64,000 nt of DNA from Mycolicibacterium litorale (GTDB lineage Bacteria > Actinomycetota > Actinomycetes > Mycobacteriales > Mycobacteriaceae), in assembly GCF_014218295.1 (NCBI RefSeq), contig NZ_AP023287.1, forward strand, positions 2,914,001 to 2,978,000, in the 5' to 3' direction. The translations under genes and the position numbers were made by a program. Below the pieces are notes generated by a model that saw only the letters and a list, made by a program, of their open reading frames with translations, did no database searches and had not been told where the DNA came from. Positions 16,277 to 26,202 of this stretch are shown here, piece after piece; position 1 is the stretch's first letter, and each line of letters starts with the position of its first letter.

Positions 16277-17791
16277 ATGTCCGGGAACGACCTGCAGGCC
16301 GCGGTGACCGCGCTGCGTGCCGCCTTCGACGAGGTGGCCGCCTGTGATGTCGACCTGCTGACTCGCTCCGATCTCGTTGCAGCACTGGATGAGCTCGAAA
16401 CCCTGTGGTGCCAACTGCCCACGATGAGCCACCGCATGCTGGCCCGCCTGCAAACCGAGGCGACACCGCGGGAGTTGGGCGCCAAATCGTGGAAAGAGGT
16501 GCTATCGGTCCGCTGGCGCATCTCGACCAGAGAGGCCCATCGCCGACTGACCGAAGCCGCCCTCTTGGCGCCTCGGCAGCCGTTGACTGGGCCCGCCCTG
16601 CCGCCGGAGTTGCCCGCCACGGCGACCGCCCAAGCCCACGGGCTCATCAACGGTGAGCACGTCGAGGTCATCCGCAAGGCCGTCGACAGACTGCCGAGTT
16701 TCGTCGACGTGGCCACCCGTGAGCAGTTCGAAGTCGCCCTCGTCCGCACGGCCGTCGGTGTCGGTCCGAAGGAACTCAAAGACAGTGCCGATCTCACTTT
16801 GTTCCTGCTCGACCAGGACGGACCCGAGCCCGACGACACCGAACGGGCCCGCAAGCGCGGCGTCAACAAGCACAAACAGCGAGATGACGCAATGGTCGAT
16901 CTGAGCGCGACGTTGACCCCCGAAGCGTGGGCGGTGTGGGAGGTCATCTTCGCCAAGTACGCCGCGCCCGGGATGTGCAATCCCGACGACCCCGAACCCT
17001 GCACCTCGGGCACACCGTCACAGGCCCAGATCGACAACGACCACCGCAGCCTCGCCCAGCGTCAACACGACGCGCTGCTCGCCGTGGGGCGCATCGCCCT
17101 GATGAGCGGCGAACTCGGACACCTCAACGGACTGCCGGTCTCGGTCATCATTCGCACCACCCTGCAAGACCTGGAGTCCCGCGCCGGGATCGGCACCACC
17201 GGTGGCGGCACCGTCGTGCCGATCGCCGACGTGATCCGGATGGCCGGCCACGCCCACCACTTCCTGGCGGTGTTCGACCGCGCGACCGGATCGGCCCTGG
17301 ACCTGTTCCGCACCAAGCGAATCGCCTCTCCGGCACAGCGGATCATGCTCATCGCGCGCGACGGCGGATGCACCAAACCCGGCTGCACCATCGGCGCCTA
17401 CGGCTGCCAAGCGCACCACGTGGACTCCGACTGGTCAGACGGCGGCAACACCAACGTCGACGAACTCGGCCTGGCCTGCGGGCCCGACAACCGCAGCGTC
17501 GACCACGACAACGGCTGGACCACCCGCATGAACGACCAATGCGAAGTCGAATGGACCCCGCCACCACAACTCGACACCGGCCAAGCCCGACTCAACCACT
17601 ACCACCGACCCGAACGGCTGCTACGCCCGTTGGACGATCCAGAGCCTCCGAGCCACAACAACATTGCTGCGTCAGCCGAACAGGATGAGGACAGTGTGGC
17701 CGGCGACGACGTGGAGTCGGATGCCCCGCACCCGGTCGACGACGCCGGCGAACCCGGAGGCCCCGCGCCGCCAGAAGGTCAGGCGGCCTGA
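16277..17791 (+). CDS. DUF222 / HNH endonuclease domain protein (13E12 repeat family)
   Basis: This protein of about 504 aa has an N-terminal DUF222 region and a C-terminal HNH nuclease motif (residues about 360-410: CTKPGC...GCQAHHVDSDWSDGG...N-x-x-x-L-C/G...). A disordered acidic/proline tail follows. It belongs to the 13E12 family, multi-copy in mycobacteria; several members are DNA-damage induced. An ATG at 16262 lies inside the SOS box; the ATG at 16277 (MSGNDLQ) is preferred, but neither has a clear Shine-Dalgarno, so the mRNA may be leaderless. Biochemical role is unproven; HNH suggests DNA cleavage. No toxin/antitoxin partner is evident. Confidence 0.88.
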   Translation: MSGNDLQAAVTALRAAFDEVAACDVDLLTRSDLVAALDELETLWCQLPTMSHRMLARLQTEATPRELGAKSWKEVLSVRWRISTREAHRRLTEAALLAPRQPLTGPALPPELPATATAQAHGLINGEHVEVIRKAVDRLPSFVDVATREQFEVALVRTAVGVGPKELKDSADLTLFLLDQDGPEPDDTERARKRGVNKHKQRDDAMVDLSATLTPEAWAVWEVIFAKYAAPGMCNPDDPEPCTSGTPSQAQIDNDHRSLAQRQHDALLAVGRIALMSGELGHLNGLPVSVIIRTTLQDLESRAGIGTTGGGTVVPIADVIRMAGHAHHFLAVFDRATGSALDLFRTKRIASPAQRIMLIARDGGCTKPGCTIGAYGCQAHHVDSDWSDGGNTNVDELGLACGPDNRSVDHDNGWTTRMNDQCEVEWTPPPQLDTGQARLNHYHRPERLLRPLDDPEPPSHNNIAASAEQDEDSVAGDDVESDAPHPVDDAGEPGGPAPPEGQAA

Positions 17792-17961
17792 GGCCGGAGA
17801 TCTCACACACCGGAATCCCCGACCGGAGGACACCGAAGCCGCTCGAGGCTTGTGGCGCACATGCTCGGAACGGGATCGACTCGTCGGAGGAAACGTGAGT
17901 GACTTCGCCCTCGACCCACCACGGAGTACCAACCCACCGGCGCCCCGAAGGCCCCAAACGG

Positions 17962-17992
17962 AAAAAACCGCGGACCTGAAGTAGGTCCACGG
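17962..17992 (-). terminator. Intrinsic terminator of tRNA-Pro
   Basis: On the minus strand, the stem CCGTGGACCT / AGGTCCGCGG (one mismatch) closes a 5-base loop and is followed by TTTTTT. It begins about 30 bases after the tRNA 3' end and is a canonical rho-independent terminator. Confidence 0.9.
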
Positions 17993-18021
17993 CTGTTCCG
18001 ATGTCTTGCGACATCACAGCG

Positions 18022-18095
<74 letters not shown>

Positions 18096-18241
18096 TTGCC
18101 GCGTGAAGCACCTGCGGCAGCACGTGAGCCTACCGCACCGATGCCCGTGATTCCCAACCGCTCCGCCGTGTGCGTTTCCATACGCGACACGCCGGCGCGG
18201 GCGTATGAGGCTGCACACTCGCGGAGGTTTCGAACCATTCC

Positions 18242-19789
18242 GTGACCACCCGCGCCGACCCCACGCCCTCCCACGGACCGGCTCGTAGCGTCGACCAGAT
18301 GACCGGTGCACGTGACGACACCCCGCTGTGGCTCTTCGCCGACCAACTGGGTCCGGCGGTGCACGGCGGCGACCACGCCCACCGGGAGGTGCTGCTCGTC
18401 GAAGCCCGGCACGCGCTGCGCAAACGCCGCTACTACCGCCAGAAATTGCACATCGTGCTGTCGGCGCTGCGCCACGCCGACCGCGACCTCGGCGACCGCG
18501 CCACCCTGATCACCGCCGACACCTACACCGACGCCCTGCAACGGTTCGGCCGTCCTGTCCTCGTCCATCAGCCGACGTCGTTCGCCGCCGAGAAGTTCGT
18601 GCATCGACTCGAGGAACAGGGCCTCGTCGCCGACGTGCTGCCCACCCCGACCTTCGCCCTCCCGCGGGCCGAATTCGAACAGTGGGCCGGCAACCGGACA
18701 CGCTTTCGCATGGAGGACTTCTACCGCGACCAGCGCCGCCGCTTCGACGTGCTGATGCGGGGCAGCGAACCGGAAGGCAACCGGTGGAACTTCGACGAGG
18801 AGAACCGCGAACCTCCGCCGAAGAAGCAGACCCGCCTCGATGTCCCCGCCCCGTATCAGCCGCGGGAGGACGACATCGACGATCAGGTGCGTCACGACCT
18901 GGACCGCATGGACCTCGACACCGTGGGCGCCGACGGGCCCCGCCTGTTCGCGGTGACGCCCACGGAGGCGCAGCGCGCGCTCACCCGCTTCATCGAGCAC
19001 CGCCTGCCCGCCTTCGGCCGCCACGAAGACGCCATCATGGGCGGTGACTGGGCGATGTCGCACTCGCTGCTGTCCGTCCCGCTCAATCTCGGTGTGCTGC
19101 ACCCGCTCGACGCCGTCCACGCCGCCGAACAGGCCTACCGCAACCGGTGCGCACCGCTGGCTGCCGTCGAGGGCTTCATCCGCCAGATCCTCGGCTGGTG
19201 TGAGTACATGTGGCACCTCTACTGGCATTTCGGCGAGAACTACGTCGACCACAACGAACTGAACGCCCACACACCGCTGCCCGACTGGTGGAAAGACCTC
19301 GACGCCGACGCCGTTACCGCCGAATGCCTGCGCCACGCACTCCTGGGGGTGCGTGACCGCGGCTGCACCCACCACATCCAGCGGCTCATGGTGCTCGGCA
19401 ACCACGCCCTGCAACGCGGCTACCACCCGCGCGAGCTCACGGAGTGGTTCGCCACCGCCTACGTCGACGGCTTCCGCTGGGTGATGCCCACCAACGTCGT
19501 CGGCATGAGCCAGCACGCCGACGGCGGCAGGCTGGCCACCAAGCCGTACGCCGCGGGCGGCGCCTACATCAACAAGATGAGCGACCACTGCGGTGACTGC
19601 GCCTACGACCCGAGGAAACGCCTCGGCGACGACGCCTGCCCGTTCACCGCCGGCTACTGGTCGTTCGTGCACCGCCATCAGAACCGGCTCGCCCGCAACA
19701 ACCGCACACGCCGCGTGGTGCAGAGCATGGAGCGCCTCGGCGACCTCGAGGACGTGCTCGCCCAGGAGAAGGGGCGGACCCGCTTCTAA
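18242..19789 (+). CDS. Iron-sulfur bacterial cryptochrome/photolyase (FeS-BCP, DPRP family)
   Basis: This 515-aa flavoprotein is of the photolyase-related (FeS-BCP/CryPro) class, which repairs (6-4) photoproducts or senses light. The N-terminus (LWLFADQLGP) matches the Rossmann-like antenna domain. Four cysteines, Cys320, Cys450, Cys453 and Cys466, have the last three spaced 3 and 13 apart, the same as the [4Fe-4S] ligands I recall for Agrobacterium PhrB. An LGWCEYMWHLYW segment holds the first Cys. Two starts are possible: GTG 18242 or ATG 18299. The first 19 residues are Pro/Ser-rich and neither start has a good ribosome site. It is monocistronic, followed by a large hairpin. Confidence 0.9.
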   Translation: MTTRADPTPSHGPARSVDQMTGARDDTPLWLFADQLGPAVHGGDHAHREVLLVEARHALRKRRYYRQKLHIVLSALRHADRDLGDRATLITADTYTDALQRFGRPVLVHQPTSFAAEKFVHRLEEQGLVADVLPTPTFALPRAEFEQWAGNRTRFRMEDFYRDQRRRFDVLMRGSEPEGNRWNFDEENREPPPKKQTRLDVPAPYQPREDDIDDQVRHDLDRMDLDTVGADGPRLFAVTPTEAQRALTRFIEHRLPAFGRHEDAIMGGDWAMSHSLLSVPLNLGVLHPLDAVHAAEQAYRNRCAPLAAVEGFIRQILGWCEYMWHLYWHFGENYVDHNELNAHTPLPDWWKDLDADAVTAECLRHALLGVRDRGCTHHIQRLMVLGNHALQRGYHPRELTEWFATAYVDGFRWVMPTNVVGMSQHADGGRLATKPYAAGGAYINKMSDHCGDCAYDPRKRLGDDACPFTAGYWSFVHRHQNRLARNNRTRRVVQSMERLGDLEDVLAQEKGRTRF

Positions 19790-19800
19790 CCCCCTGCGCC

Positions 19801-19853
19801 CAACGTGCGCTCAGTGCGAGAAATCGTCAGGAATCTCGCGCTGGACGCACGTT
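19801..19853. repeat. Long imperfect intergenic hairpin between convergent genes
   Basis: The 20-base arms 19802-19821 and 19834-19853 match at 17 positions, two of the rest being G-T wobbles, around a 12-base loop. It sits between the photolyase and TauE stops and may terminate both transcripts; it looks like a dispersed palindromic element. Confidence 0.65.
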
Positions 19854-19884
19854 CGGCGGGTCAGGGAGCGCGGAGAACGCGGTT

Positions 19885-20673
19885 CTAGACGGTCATCAGC
19901 CGCCACAGCCCGATCAGGCCGACGACGACGATGACCGCCCGCAACGCGTTCGGCGAGAGCCGACGGCCGTAATGCGCGCCCAGGAACCCGCCGACCAGCG
20001 AACCGATCGCGATCAGTCCGGCGGCGGCCCAGCTGATCCGGTCGAACGCCACCACCGTGTACGCGACGGCCGCGACGATGTTCACGATCAGCGACAGCAG
20101 GTTCTTCGCCGCGTTCATGCGCTGCATGTCCTCAGGTAGCAGCGCCCCCATCACCGCGATCAGGAGAATCCCCTGCGCCGCGGTGAAGTAGCCGCCGTAC
20201 ACGCCGACCGCGAACGTCCCGGCCACCAGCGACACCATGCGGGCGGTGCTCACGTGGTCGGCGGACCGTCCGCTCTCCTCGGCGCGGCGCCGGGCCCACG
20301 TCTGGATCCGGGGACCCACGACGACCAGCACCAGCGCCGCGATCAGCAGTACCGGCACCACCTGCGTGAAGACCTTCTCCGGCAGGTGCAGTAGCAGCCA
20401 CGCGCCGGCCAATGCCCCGACGAATGAGGCCGGGAGCTGCCAGCGCAGCCGGTGCCACTGCCCCCGCAGTTCGCGGCGATAGCCCCAGGTGCCCGACACT
20501 CCCCCGGCCACCAGGCCGATGGCGTTCGACATGGTCGACGTGACCGGCGGATAGCCGAGCGCGACCAGAGTCGGGAACGTGATCAGGGTGCCGGAGCCCA
20601 CGATGGCGTTGATGGCACCGGCGCCCACGCCCGCCAGGGCGATGAGGACCATGTCGATGACGGGCACCCGCAA
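19885..20673 (-). CDS. TauE/SafE family sulfite/organosulfonate exporter-like membrane protein
   Basis: This 262-aa membrane protein has about seven or eight hydrophobic helices. It has the internal repeat typical of TauE/SafE (DUF81): GxGAGxxNxxVGSGTLIxFP at the start and a GGYFTAAQGILL segment after the midpoint. The family exports sulfite, sulfoacetate or similar anions, but most members are uncharacterised. It is 28 bases downstream of a second, larger TauE/SafE gene and is probably co-transcribed with it. The low identity of the two suggests different substrates or a heteromer. The link with the ABC NitT/TauT operon far upstream is only thematic. Confidence 0.82.
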   Translation of the reverse strand: MRVPVIDMVLIALAGVGAGAINAIVGSGTLITFPTLVALGYPPVTSTMSNAIGLVAGGVSGTWGYRRELRGQWHRLRWQLPASFVGALAGAWLLLHLPEKVFTQVVPVLLIAALVLVVVGPRIQTWARRRAEESGRSADHVSTARMVSLVAGTFAVGVYGGYFTAAQGILLIAVMGALLPEDMQRMNAAKNLLSLIVNIVAAVAYTVVAFDRISWAAAGLIAIGSLVGGFLGAHYGRRLSPNALRAVIVVVGLIGLWRLMTV

Positions 20674-20701
20674 ACCCTAGTGGGGACTGTGCGGACCGGC
20701 G

Positions 20702-21640
20702 TCAGCGCACCTCGTCGGCCGGTTCGGCCGGGCGCTCGACGACGGTGACCTCGGCTTCCAGTTCGCGAGGCACGTAGGCCGGCGCGCGCATGATCCGCCA
20801 CGCCAGCACCAGGAAGACCGCCCAGGCCACCGCGATCACCGAGTAGATGAACGTCGACCACGGCCACGCGATGGCGAAGTAGTGCACCAGCTTCTGCGAG
20901 TTGGTGAGGACGATGACACCGCCGACCGCGGTGCCGAGCAGCGCGGGGCTGATCCGGCTGACCAGCCAGGCGGCGATGGGGGCGGCGATCACCCCGCCGA
21001 CAGCCAGGGCGAGGACCACACCGAGGTTGTCGAAGAACTCGTCGCGCAGACCGACCAGGAAGCCCAGCGAGGCCGAGGCGGCCACCAGGAACTCCGACGC
21101 ACTGACCGAGCCGATGACGGTGCGCGGAGCGGTCTTCCCGCTGGAGAGCAGCGTGCTGGTGGTGATCGGCCCCCATCCGCCGCCGCCGGAGGCGTCGATG
21201 AACCCGCCGAACAGCCCGAGCGGGGTGAGGAACTTCGCCCCGTGTTTGGTGCCGTTGCCGCCGATCACCGGCGGAGTCCGCAGCGAGAAGCGCAGCAGCA
21301 CGTACACCCCGATGCACAGCAGGATCGCCGCCATCAGTGGCGCGGCGTCCTCGGTCGACAGCGCCGACAGCACCGTGGCGCCGAGGAAGGCACCGACCGC
21401 TCCCGGCACGCCGAGCTTGGCGACGATGGACCAGTCGATGTTCTTGAACCGCCAGTGCGAGATGCCCGACGCGAGCGTGGTGCCCATCTCGGCCAGGTGC
21501 ACGGCGGCACTGGCCTGGGCGGCGGCCACACCCGACAGCACCAGCAGGGTCGAGGCGGTGACACCGAACGCCATCCCGAGCGCACCGTCGACGAGCTGAG
21601 CGCCGACTCCGACGAGGGCGATGATCAGTAGCGAACGCAT
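20702..21640 (-). CDS. TauE/SafE family exporter-like membrane protein (second copy)
   Basis: This 312-aa protein is the longer of the pair. It has a first helix with VGAQLVDGALGMAFGVTAST, a mid-protein cluster GLFGGFIDASGGGGWGPITTS (the second DUF81 repeat), and a Glu/Val-rich cytosolic C-terminal tail (EAEVTVVERPAEPADE). ATG start at 21640. It is the first gene of a two-gene unit with the smaller exporter. The family is believed to move sulfur-containing or other organic anions out of the cell; the substrate here is unknown. Confidence 0.82.
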   Translation of the reverse strand: MRSLLIIALVGVGAQLVDGALGMAFGVTASTLLVLSGVAAAQASAAVHLAEMGTTLASGISHWRFKNIDWSIVAKLGVPGAVGAFLGATVLSALSTEDAAPLMAAILLCIGVYVLLRFSLRTPPVIGGNGTKHGAKFLTPLGLFGGFIDASGGGGWGPITTSTLLSSGKTAPRTVIGSVSASEFLVAASASLGFLVGLRDEFFDNLGVVLALAVGGVIAAPIAAWLVSRISPALLGTAVGGVIVLTNSQKLVHYFAIAWPWSTFIYSVIAVAWAVFLVLAWRIMRAPAYVPRELEAEVTVVERPAEPADEVR

Positions 21641-21852
21641 GGGTCCGACTTTCGACTCGGCGGCGCCCGGGTAAGGCAGCCTGAATTAGCAGTGGTCGCG
21701 TGTCAGGGACGCGGACAACACCACTCGTCGAAAGCCATCAGCCGGCGCGACGGCCAGAACGGCTGCAGGGCGCAGGCGTGGGAGGGCGCGGCACGGAAGG
21801 CGTGTTCAGCCACCGTCGTCCCCTCTCCTCGTATGCGAACCAGCTCACTCTA

Positions 21853-23265
21853 CTAGCGCGACCGGGAGCCGCGCTTCTCGCGTACCCGAACGTTGATCCG
21901 GATGGGGCTGCCCTCGAATCCGAACGTCTCGCGCAGCCGCCGTTCGAGGAAGCGGCGGTAGCCCGCTTCGAGGAAACCACTGGTGAACAACACGAACGTG
22001 GGCGGGCGGGCGGTCGCCTGGGTGGCGAACAGGATCCGCGGCTGCTTACCGCCACGGACGGGCGGCGGCGTCGCCGCCACGATCTCTTTGAAGAACGTGT
22101 TCAGCCGGCCCGTCGGGATGCGGGCGTCCCAGGACTGCAGTGAGGTCTCCAGCGCGGGCACCAGTTTTGCCACGGCGCGGCCCGTCATCGCCGAGATGTT
22201 CACCCTCGGTGCCCACTGCACCTGGGCCAGCTCACGGTCGATTTCGCGGTCCAGCTGATAGCGCCGGTCCTCGTCGACGAGGTCCCACTTGTTGAACGCG
22301 AGGACCAGGGCGCGCCCGGCCTCGATGACCATCGACAGCACCCGCTGGTCCTGCTCGGTCAATGGCTGGGAGGCGTCGATCAGGACGAGAACCACTTCGG
22401 CGGCGTCGATCGCGCCGTGGGTGCGCACCGACGCGTAGAACTCGTGACCGCTGGCCTGACCGACCTTGCGGCGCAGGCCGGCCGTGTCGACGAACCGCCA
22501 CGTCTTGCCGCCCAGTTCGATCAGCGAGTCGACCGGGTCCACCGTCGTTCCGGCGACATCGTGTACCACCGAACGTTGATCGCCGGCGAGGCGGTTGAGC
22601 AGCGAACTCTTGCCCACGTTGGGTTTCCCGACGAGGGCGACGCGGCGCGGCCCGCCGCCACCGCCGCCGACCTCGGACACCTCGGGCAGTTTCTCGAGGA
22701 CCCGGTCGAGCAGGTCGGCGACGCCGCGACCGTGCATCGCGCTGACCGGATGCGGTTCCCCGATGCCGAGCGACCACAGCGTCGCCGCGTCGGCCTCACC
22801 GCGTTCGTTGTCGACCTTGTTGGCCGCCAGGAACACCGGCTTGCCCGATTTGCGCAGCATGCGGGCCGCGGCTTCGTCGGCGGCGGTGGCGCCCACGACG
22901 GCGTCCACGACGAGGATGATCGCGTCCGCGGTGCGCATCGCCACGGTCGCCTGGTCGGCGACCAGCTGCTGCAGACCTTTCGCGTCGGGCTCCCAGCCTC
23001 CGGTGTCCTGGACGATGAAGCGGCGTCCGGACCACTGCGCGTCGTAGGACACTCGGTCGCGGGTGACGCCGGGGACGTCCTGCACGACGGCTTCGCGCCG
23101 GCCCAGGATCCGGTTCACCAGCGTGGACTTGCCCACGTTGGGCCGGCCGACCACGGCCACCACCGGCGGCGGCGCGGCCGCTTCCTCGATCGCTTCGGCG
23201 ACCTCTTCGGCACCGAGCTCCCAGTCCCGTTCGTCGACCCAGGTGCCGTCCTCGGGTGAGGTCAT
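21853..23265 (-). CDS. der: Ribosome assembly GTPase Der (EngA)
   Basis: This 470-aa double-G-domain GTPase is needed for 50S subunit assembly. The first G1 loop GRPNVGKS is at residues 40-47, with DVPG and NKVD; a second G1 loop GKPNVGKS follows near 210, with DTAG and NKWD. A C-terminal KH-like domain ends in a basic tail (REKRGSRSR). The N-terminal acidic, alanine-rich extension (about 30 residues) is typical of actinobacterial copies. The ATG overlaps the cmk stop by 4 bases; it closes the parA-scpA-scpB-rluB-cmk-der operon. Confidence 0.96.
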   Translation of the reverse strand: MTSPEDGTWVDERDWELGAEEVAEAIEEAAAPPPVVAVVGRPNVGKSTLVNRILGRREAVVQDVPGVTRDRVSYDAQWSGRRFIVQDTGGWEPDAKGLQQLVADQATVAMRTADAIILVVDAVVGATAADEAAARMLRKSGKPVFLAANKVDNERGEADAATLWSLGIGEPHPVSAMHGRGVADLLDRVLEKLPEVSEVGGGGGGPRRVALVGKPNVGKSSLLNRLAGDQRSVVHDVAGTTVDPVDSLIELGGKTWRFVDTAGLRRKVGQASGHEFYASVRTHGAIDAAEVVLVLIDASQPLTEQDQRVLSMVIEAGRALVLAFNKWDLVDEDRRYQLDREIDRELAQVQWAPRVNISAMTGRAVAKLVPALETSLQSWDARIPTGRLNTFFKEIVAATPPPVRGGKQPRILFATQATARPPTFVLFTSGFLEAGYRRFLERRLRETFGFEGSPIRINVRVREKRGSRSR

Positions 23266-23948
23266 CCCCGCACTCCCGCCCGCTGGTGCACCAGGTCCTG
23301 CAGGTGCGCGACGACATCGGTCTCGGTCATGTCGCTGGTGTCGACCACCAGCGCGTCGTCGGCCGCGCGCAGCGGTGACACCGCGCGGGTCGAATCCAGG
23401 TGGTCACGGCGCCGGACGTCGGCCAGCACCGAGGCGTAGTCGTCGGCCAGGCCGTTGGCGACGTTCTGGGTGTTGCGTCTGCGGGCGCGCACCTCGGGCG
23501 ATGCGGTGAGGAAGATCTTCACGTCCGCCTCCGGCAGCACGACGGTGCCGATGTCGCGGCCCTCGACGACGACGCTGCCCGATCCGTCGGACAGCCGGCG
23601 CTGCAGGTCCACCAACCGCGCGCGCACCGCCGGTACGGCGGACACCGCCGACACCGCCTGGGTCACGGCATCTCCGCGGATTTCGGCCGAAACATCTTCT
23701 CCGGCAAGGAAAGACCGGTCCTCGTCGGGGTCGTAACCGACCGCGAGGTCGACGTCGTCAACGGCCGCGGCGACCGCCTCGCTGTCCGAGGGGTCGATTC
23801 CGGAACGCAGCACCGCCAGCGTCACGATCCGGTACATCGCACCGGTGTCGAGGTAGCGCGCGCCCAGTGCACGCGCCAAACCCCTTGACACCGAGGACTT
23901 TCCCGTACCGGCGGGGCCGTCGACGGCGATCACCATTCCGTCACTCAC
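23262..23948 (-). CDS. cmk: Cytidylate kinase
   Basis: This 228-aa NMP kinase phosphorylates CMP/dCMP to CDP/dCDP using ATP. The P-loop GPAGTGKS is at residues 11-18, followed by the CMP-site YLDTGAMYR, a [10 protein letters not shown] segment and an [14 protein letters not shown] lid. Length matches the family. It overlaps rluB upstream and der downstream by 4 bases each, implying coupled translation. Confidence 0.96.
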   Translation of the reverse strand: MSDGMVIAVDGPAGTGKSSVSRGLARALGARYLDTGAMYRIVTLAVLRSGIDPSDSEAVAAAVDDVDLAVGYDPDEDRSFLAGEDVSAEIRGDAVTQAVSAVSAVPAVRARLVDLQRRLSDGSGSVVVEGRDIGTVVLPEADVKIFLTASPEVRARRRNTQNVANGLADDYASVLADVRRRDHLDSTRAVSPLRAADDALVVDTSDMTETDVVAHLQDLVHQRAGVRG

Positions 23949-24688
23949 ATTCCCACCGCCTTGTACAAGTCACCGATCTCCTTGCGGGTCAACGCCCGGA
24001 TGCTGCCGGGACGCTGCTCGCCCAGCGACACCGCCCCGATGTCGGTGCGCACCAACTCCTGCACCGGGAACCCGACCGCCGCCAACAGTCGACGAACGAT
24101 ACGCTTGCGCCCCTCGTGCAGGGTCACCCGGACCATCGATCGACCGGGCAGCGCGTCCACGACGGCGAAATCGTCGACCCGGGCCGGGCCGTCGTCCAAC
24201 TCCACACCCGCGCGCAGTTTCTTGCCCAGTCCGCGCGGCACCGTCCCGAGCACCGTCGCGACGTAGGTCTTGGGCACCTCGTAGGACGGATGCATCAACC
24301 GGTGCGCCAACTCGCCGTCGTTGGTCAGCAGCATCAGGCCCTCGGTGTCCGCGTCCAGGCGGCCGACGTGGAACAACCCCTTGTTGCCTCGGACGCGGTG
24401 CTCGACCAGATCACCGATGCAGGGCCGGCCCCGGTCGTCCGACATCGTCGAGTGCATGCCGCGCGGCTTGTTGATCGCCAGGTGCACGAGCGTGTCGTCG
24501 AGGAGCACCCGCGTGCCGTCGACCCGGATGTCCACCGCGGCCGGGTCCACCCGGGTTCCCAGTTCGGTGACGATGTGGCCGTCGACCTCCACGCGACCGT
24601 CGAGGATCATTCTCTCGGCCACGCGGCGAGACGCGATTCCGGCCTGCGACAACACTTTCTGCAGCCGGACACCATCGGGTTCTGTCAT
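23945..24688 (-). CDS. rluB: rRNA pseudouridine synthase (RluB/RsuA family)
   Basis: This 247-aa enzyme isomerises a uridine in 23S (RluB type) or 16S rRNA. It has an N-terminal S4 RNA-binding domain (residues about 7-70) and the catalytic motif [10 protein letters not shown], with the Asp nucleophile, near residue 110. The same gene order as in M. tuberculosis Rv1711 supports orthology. The ATG overlaps the scpB stop, and its own stop overlaps cmk. RluB versus RluE/RsuA specificity is not decided by sequence alone. Confidence 0.92.
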   Translation of the reverse strand: MTEPDGVRLQKVLSQAGIASRRVAERMILDGRVEVDGHIVTELGTRVDPAAVDIRVDGTRVLLDDTLVHLAINKPRGMHSTMSDDRGRPCIGDLVEHRVRGNKGLFHVGRLDADTEGLMLLTNDGELAHRLMHPSYEVPKTYVATVLGTVPRGLGKKLRAGVELDDGPARVDDFAVVDALPGRSMVRVTLHEGRKRIVRRLLAAVGFPVQELVRTDIGAVSLGEQRPGSIRALTRKEIGDLYKAVGM

Positions 24689-25380
24689 CGGTCATCCTTG
24701 TCCACGTCGAAGGACATCGGCTGTCCGGTGGGTGCGGGCATCCCGCCCAGTTTGGCGAATCTCGGTTCGTCCCCGAGTGACTCGCTGATGTCGTCGATCA
24801 CGTCGACATCGGGTAACAGCGGTGCGATGTCGGGTAGGTCGGCCAGCGAGGACAGACCGAGCCGCTCCAGGAACAACTCGGTCGTGGCGAACGTCACCGC
24901 CCCGGAATCGGGGTCGGTGCCCGCCTCGGTGATCAGCCCGCGGGCCAGCAGCGTACGCATCACGGCGTCGACGTTGACGCCGCGGACCGCACTGACCCGC
25001 GCGCGGGTCACCGGCTGTCGGTAGGCGACGACGGCCAGGGTCTCCAGCGCCGCACGCGTCAGCTTGGAGCGGGCGCCGTCGAGCAGCAGCTTCTCGACGT
25101 ACGGCGCGTACCGGGCGCGGGTGTACATCCGCCAGCCGCCGCCGGCCTCGCGCAGGTCGATGCCGCTGTCGCGGCTCGCCAGTTCCTCGGCCATCGCGGT
25201 CAGTGTGGTCACGATCCGGTAGCCGGGCTGATCGGTGACGGCCGCCAACTGGTCCACCGTCACGGGTGTGTCCACCACCAGGAGCAGCGCCTCGAGCACG
25301 TTGCGGAGTTCGGATTCGTCGAGTTCGGGGACGGTCGCGACGTCGACGCCGAGGTCGGCGTCGGAGATCTCGTCGGTCAT
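24685..25380 (-). CDS. scpB: Segregation and condensation protein B
   Basis: This 231-aa kleisin partner of the SMC-ScpA-ScpB condensin contains two winged-helix domains. LTRAALETLAVVAYRQPVTR and RGVNVDAVMRTLLARGLI are the best-conserved parts. The C-terminal tail after about residue 180 is acidic and probably disordered. It starts 6 bases after scpA and overlaps rluB by 4 bases. It acts on chromosome compaction and origin segregation. Confidence 0.94.
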   Translation of the reverse strand: MTDEISDADLGVDVATVPELDESELRNVLEALLLVVDTPVTVDQLAAVTDQPGYRIVTTLTAMAEELASRDSGIDLREAGGGWRMYTRARYAPYVEKLLLDGARSKLTRAALETLAVVAYRQPVTRARVSAVRGVNVDAVMRTLLARGLITEAGTDPDSGAVTFATTELFLERLGLSSLADLPDIAPLLPDVDVIDDISESLGDEPRFAKLGGMPAPTGQPMSFDVDKDDR

Positions 25381-25386
25381 TGCTCG

Positions 25387-26202
25387 CTATTCTCCCGCGT
25401 CGACGGTTGCCAGTTGTTCGTTCGTCGGCCGATCTCCGGTCCACGAAACCTGGAGCACACCAAGCGGTTCTGCCTGCTCGAATGCTACCGCCCGCGCTCG
25501 GTAGAGCTCGAGCAGCGCCAGGAACCGGCCGACGATCTCGATGCCGGCCTCGCAGTCGGCGACCAGATCGGTGAACGTCGCCCACTCACCGATACCGCGC
25601 TGCTCCAGCAGCGCCAGCAAACGCTTGGCCTGTTCGGGCACGGACACCGCCTGCACGTGCAGGTGGTCGGTCCGCACGCTGGGCACCGGGCGCGGGGTGA
25701 ACGCCGACGCGGCGATCTCGGCGAACCGTTCCGGGTCGACCCCGAGCATCACCTCGGGAAGCAGCTCGCTGTAGCGCGGCTCGAGCGACACCGCGCGCGG
25801 ATAACTGCGCAGCGCCGCGGCCTCGAGTTCGGCGAACATCACCGCGACGTGTTTGAACGCCCGGTACTGCAGCAGTCGCGCGAACAGCAGATCGCGCACT
25901 TCGAGCAGCGCGAGGTCCTCTTCGTCGTGCACCTCACCGGCGGGCAGCAGGCGCGCTGCCTTGAGGTCGAGCAGCGTGGCGGCGATCACCAGGAACGCCG
26001 TCGTCTCGTCGAGTTCGAGTTGGCGGCCGATCTCCTTGGTGTAGGCGATGAAGTCGTCGGTCACCTGGTGCAGCGCGACCTCGGTCACGTCGAGCCGGTG
26101 CGCGAAGATGAGCTGCAGCAACAGGTCGAACGGCCCCTCGAAATTGGTCAGCCGAACCCGGAACCCGTTCTTGTCTGGCTGGTCGTGGTCCTCGGTGCTC
26201 AC
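25387..26202 (-). CDS. scpA: Segregation and condensation protein A
   Basis: This 271-aa kleisin bridges SMC heads. The N-terminal signature NFEGPFDLLLQLI lies at about residues 18-30, and TAFLVIAATLLDLKAARLL in the following helix. A C-terminal winged-helix domain is present. The start is GTG 26202, which overlaps the parA stop by 4 bases (GTGA); the frame runs 24 codons further upstream into parA but this is rejected. Confidence 0.93.
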   Translation of the reverse strand: MSTEDHDQPDKNGFRVRLTNFEGPFDLLLQLIFAHRLDVTEVALHQVTDDFIAYTKEIGRQLELDETTAFLVIAATLLDLKAARLLPAGEVHDEEDLALLEVRDLLFARLLQYRAFKHVAVMFAELEAAALRSYPRAVSLEPRYSELLPEVMLGVDPERFAEIAASAFTPRPVPSVRTDHLHVQAVSVPEQAKRLLALLEQRGIGEWATFTDLVADCEAGIEIVGRFLALLELYRARAVAFEQAEPLGVLQVSWTGDRPTNEQLATVDAGE

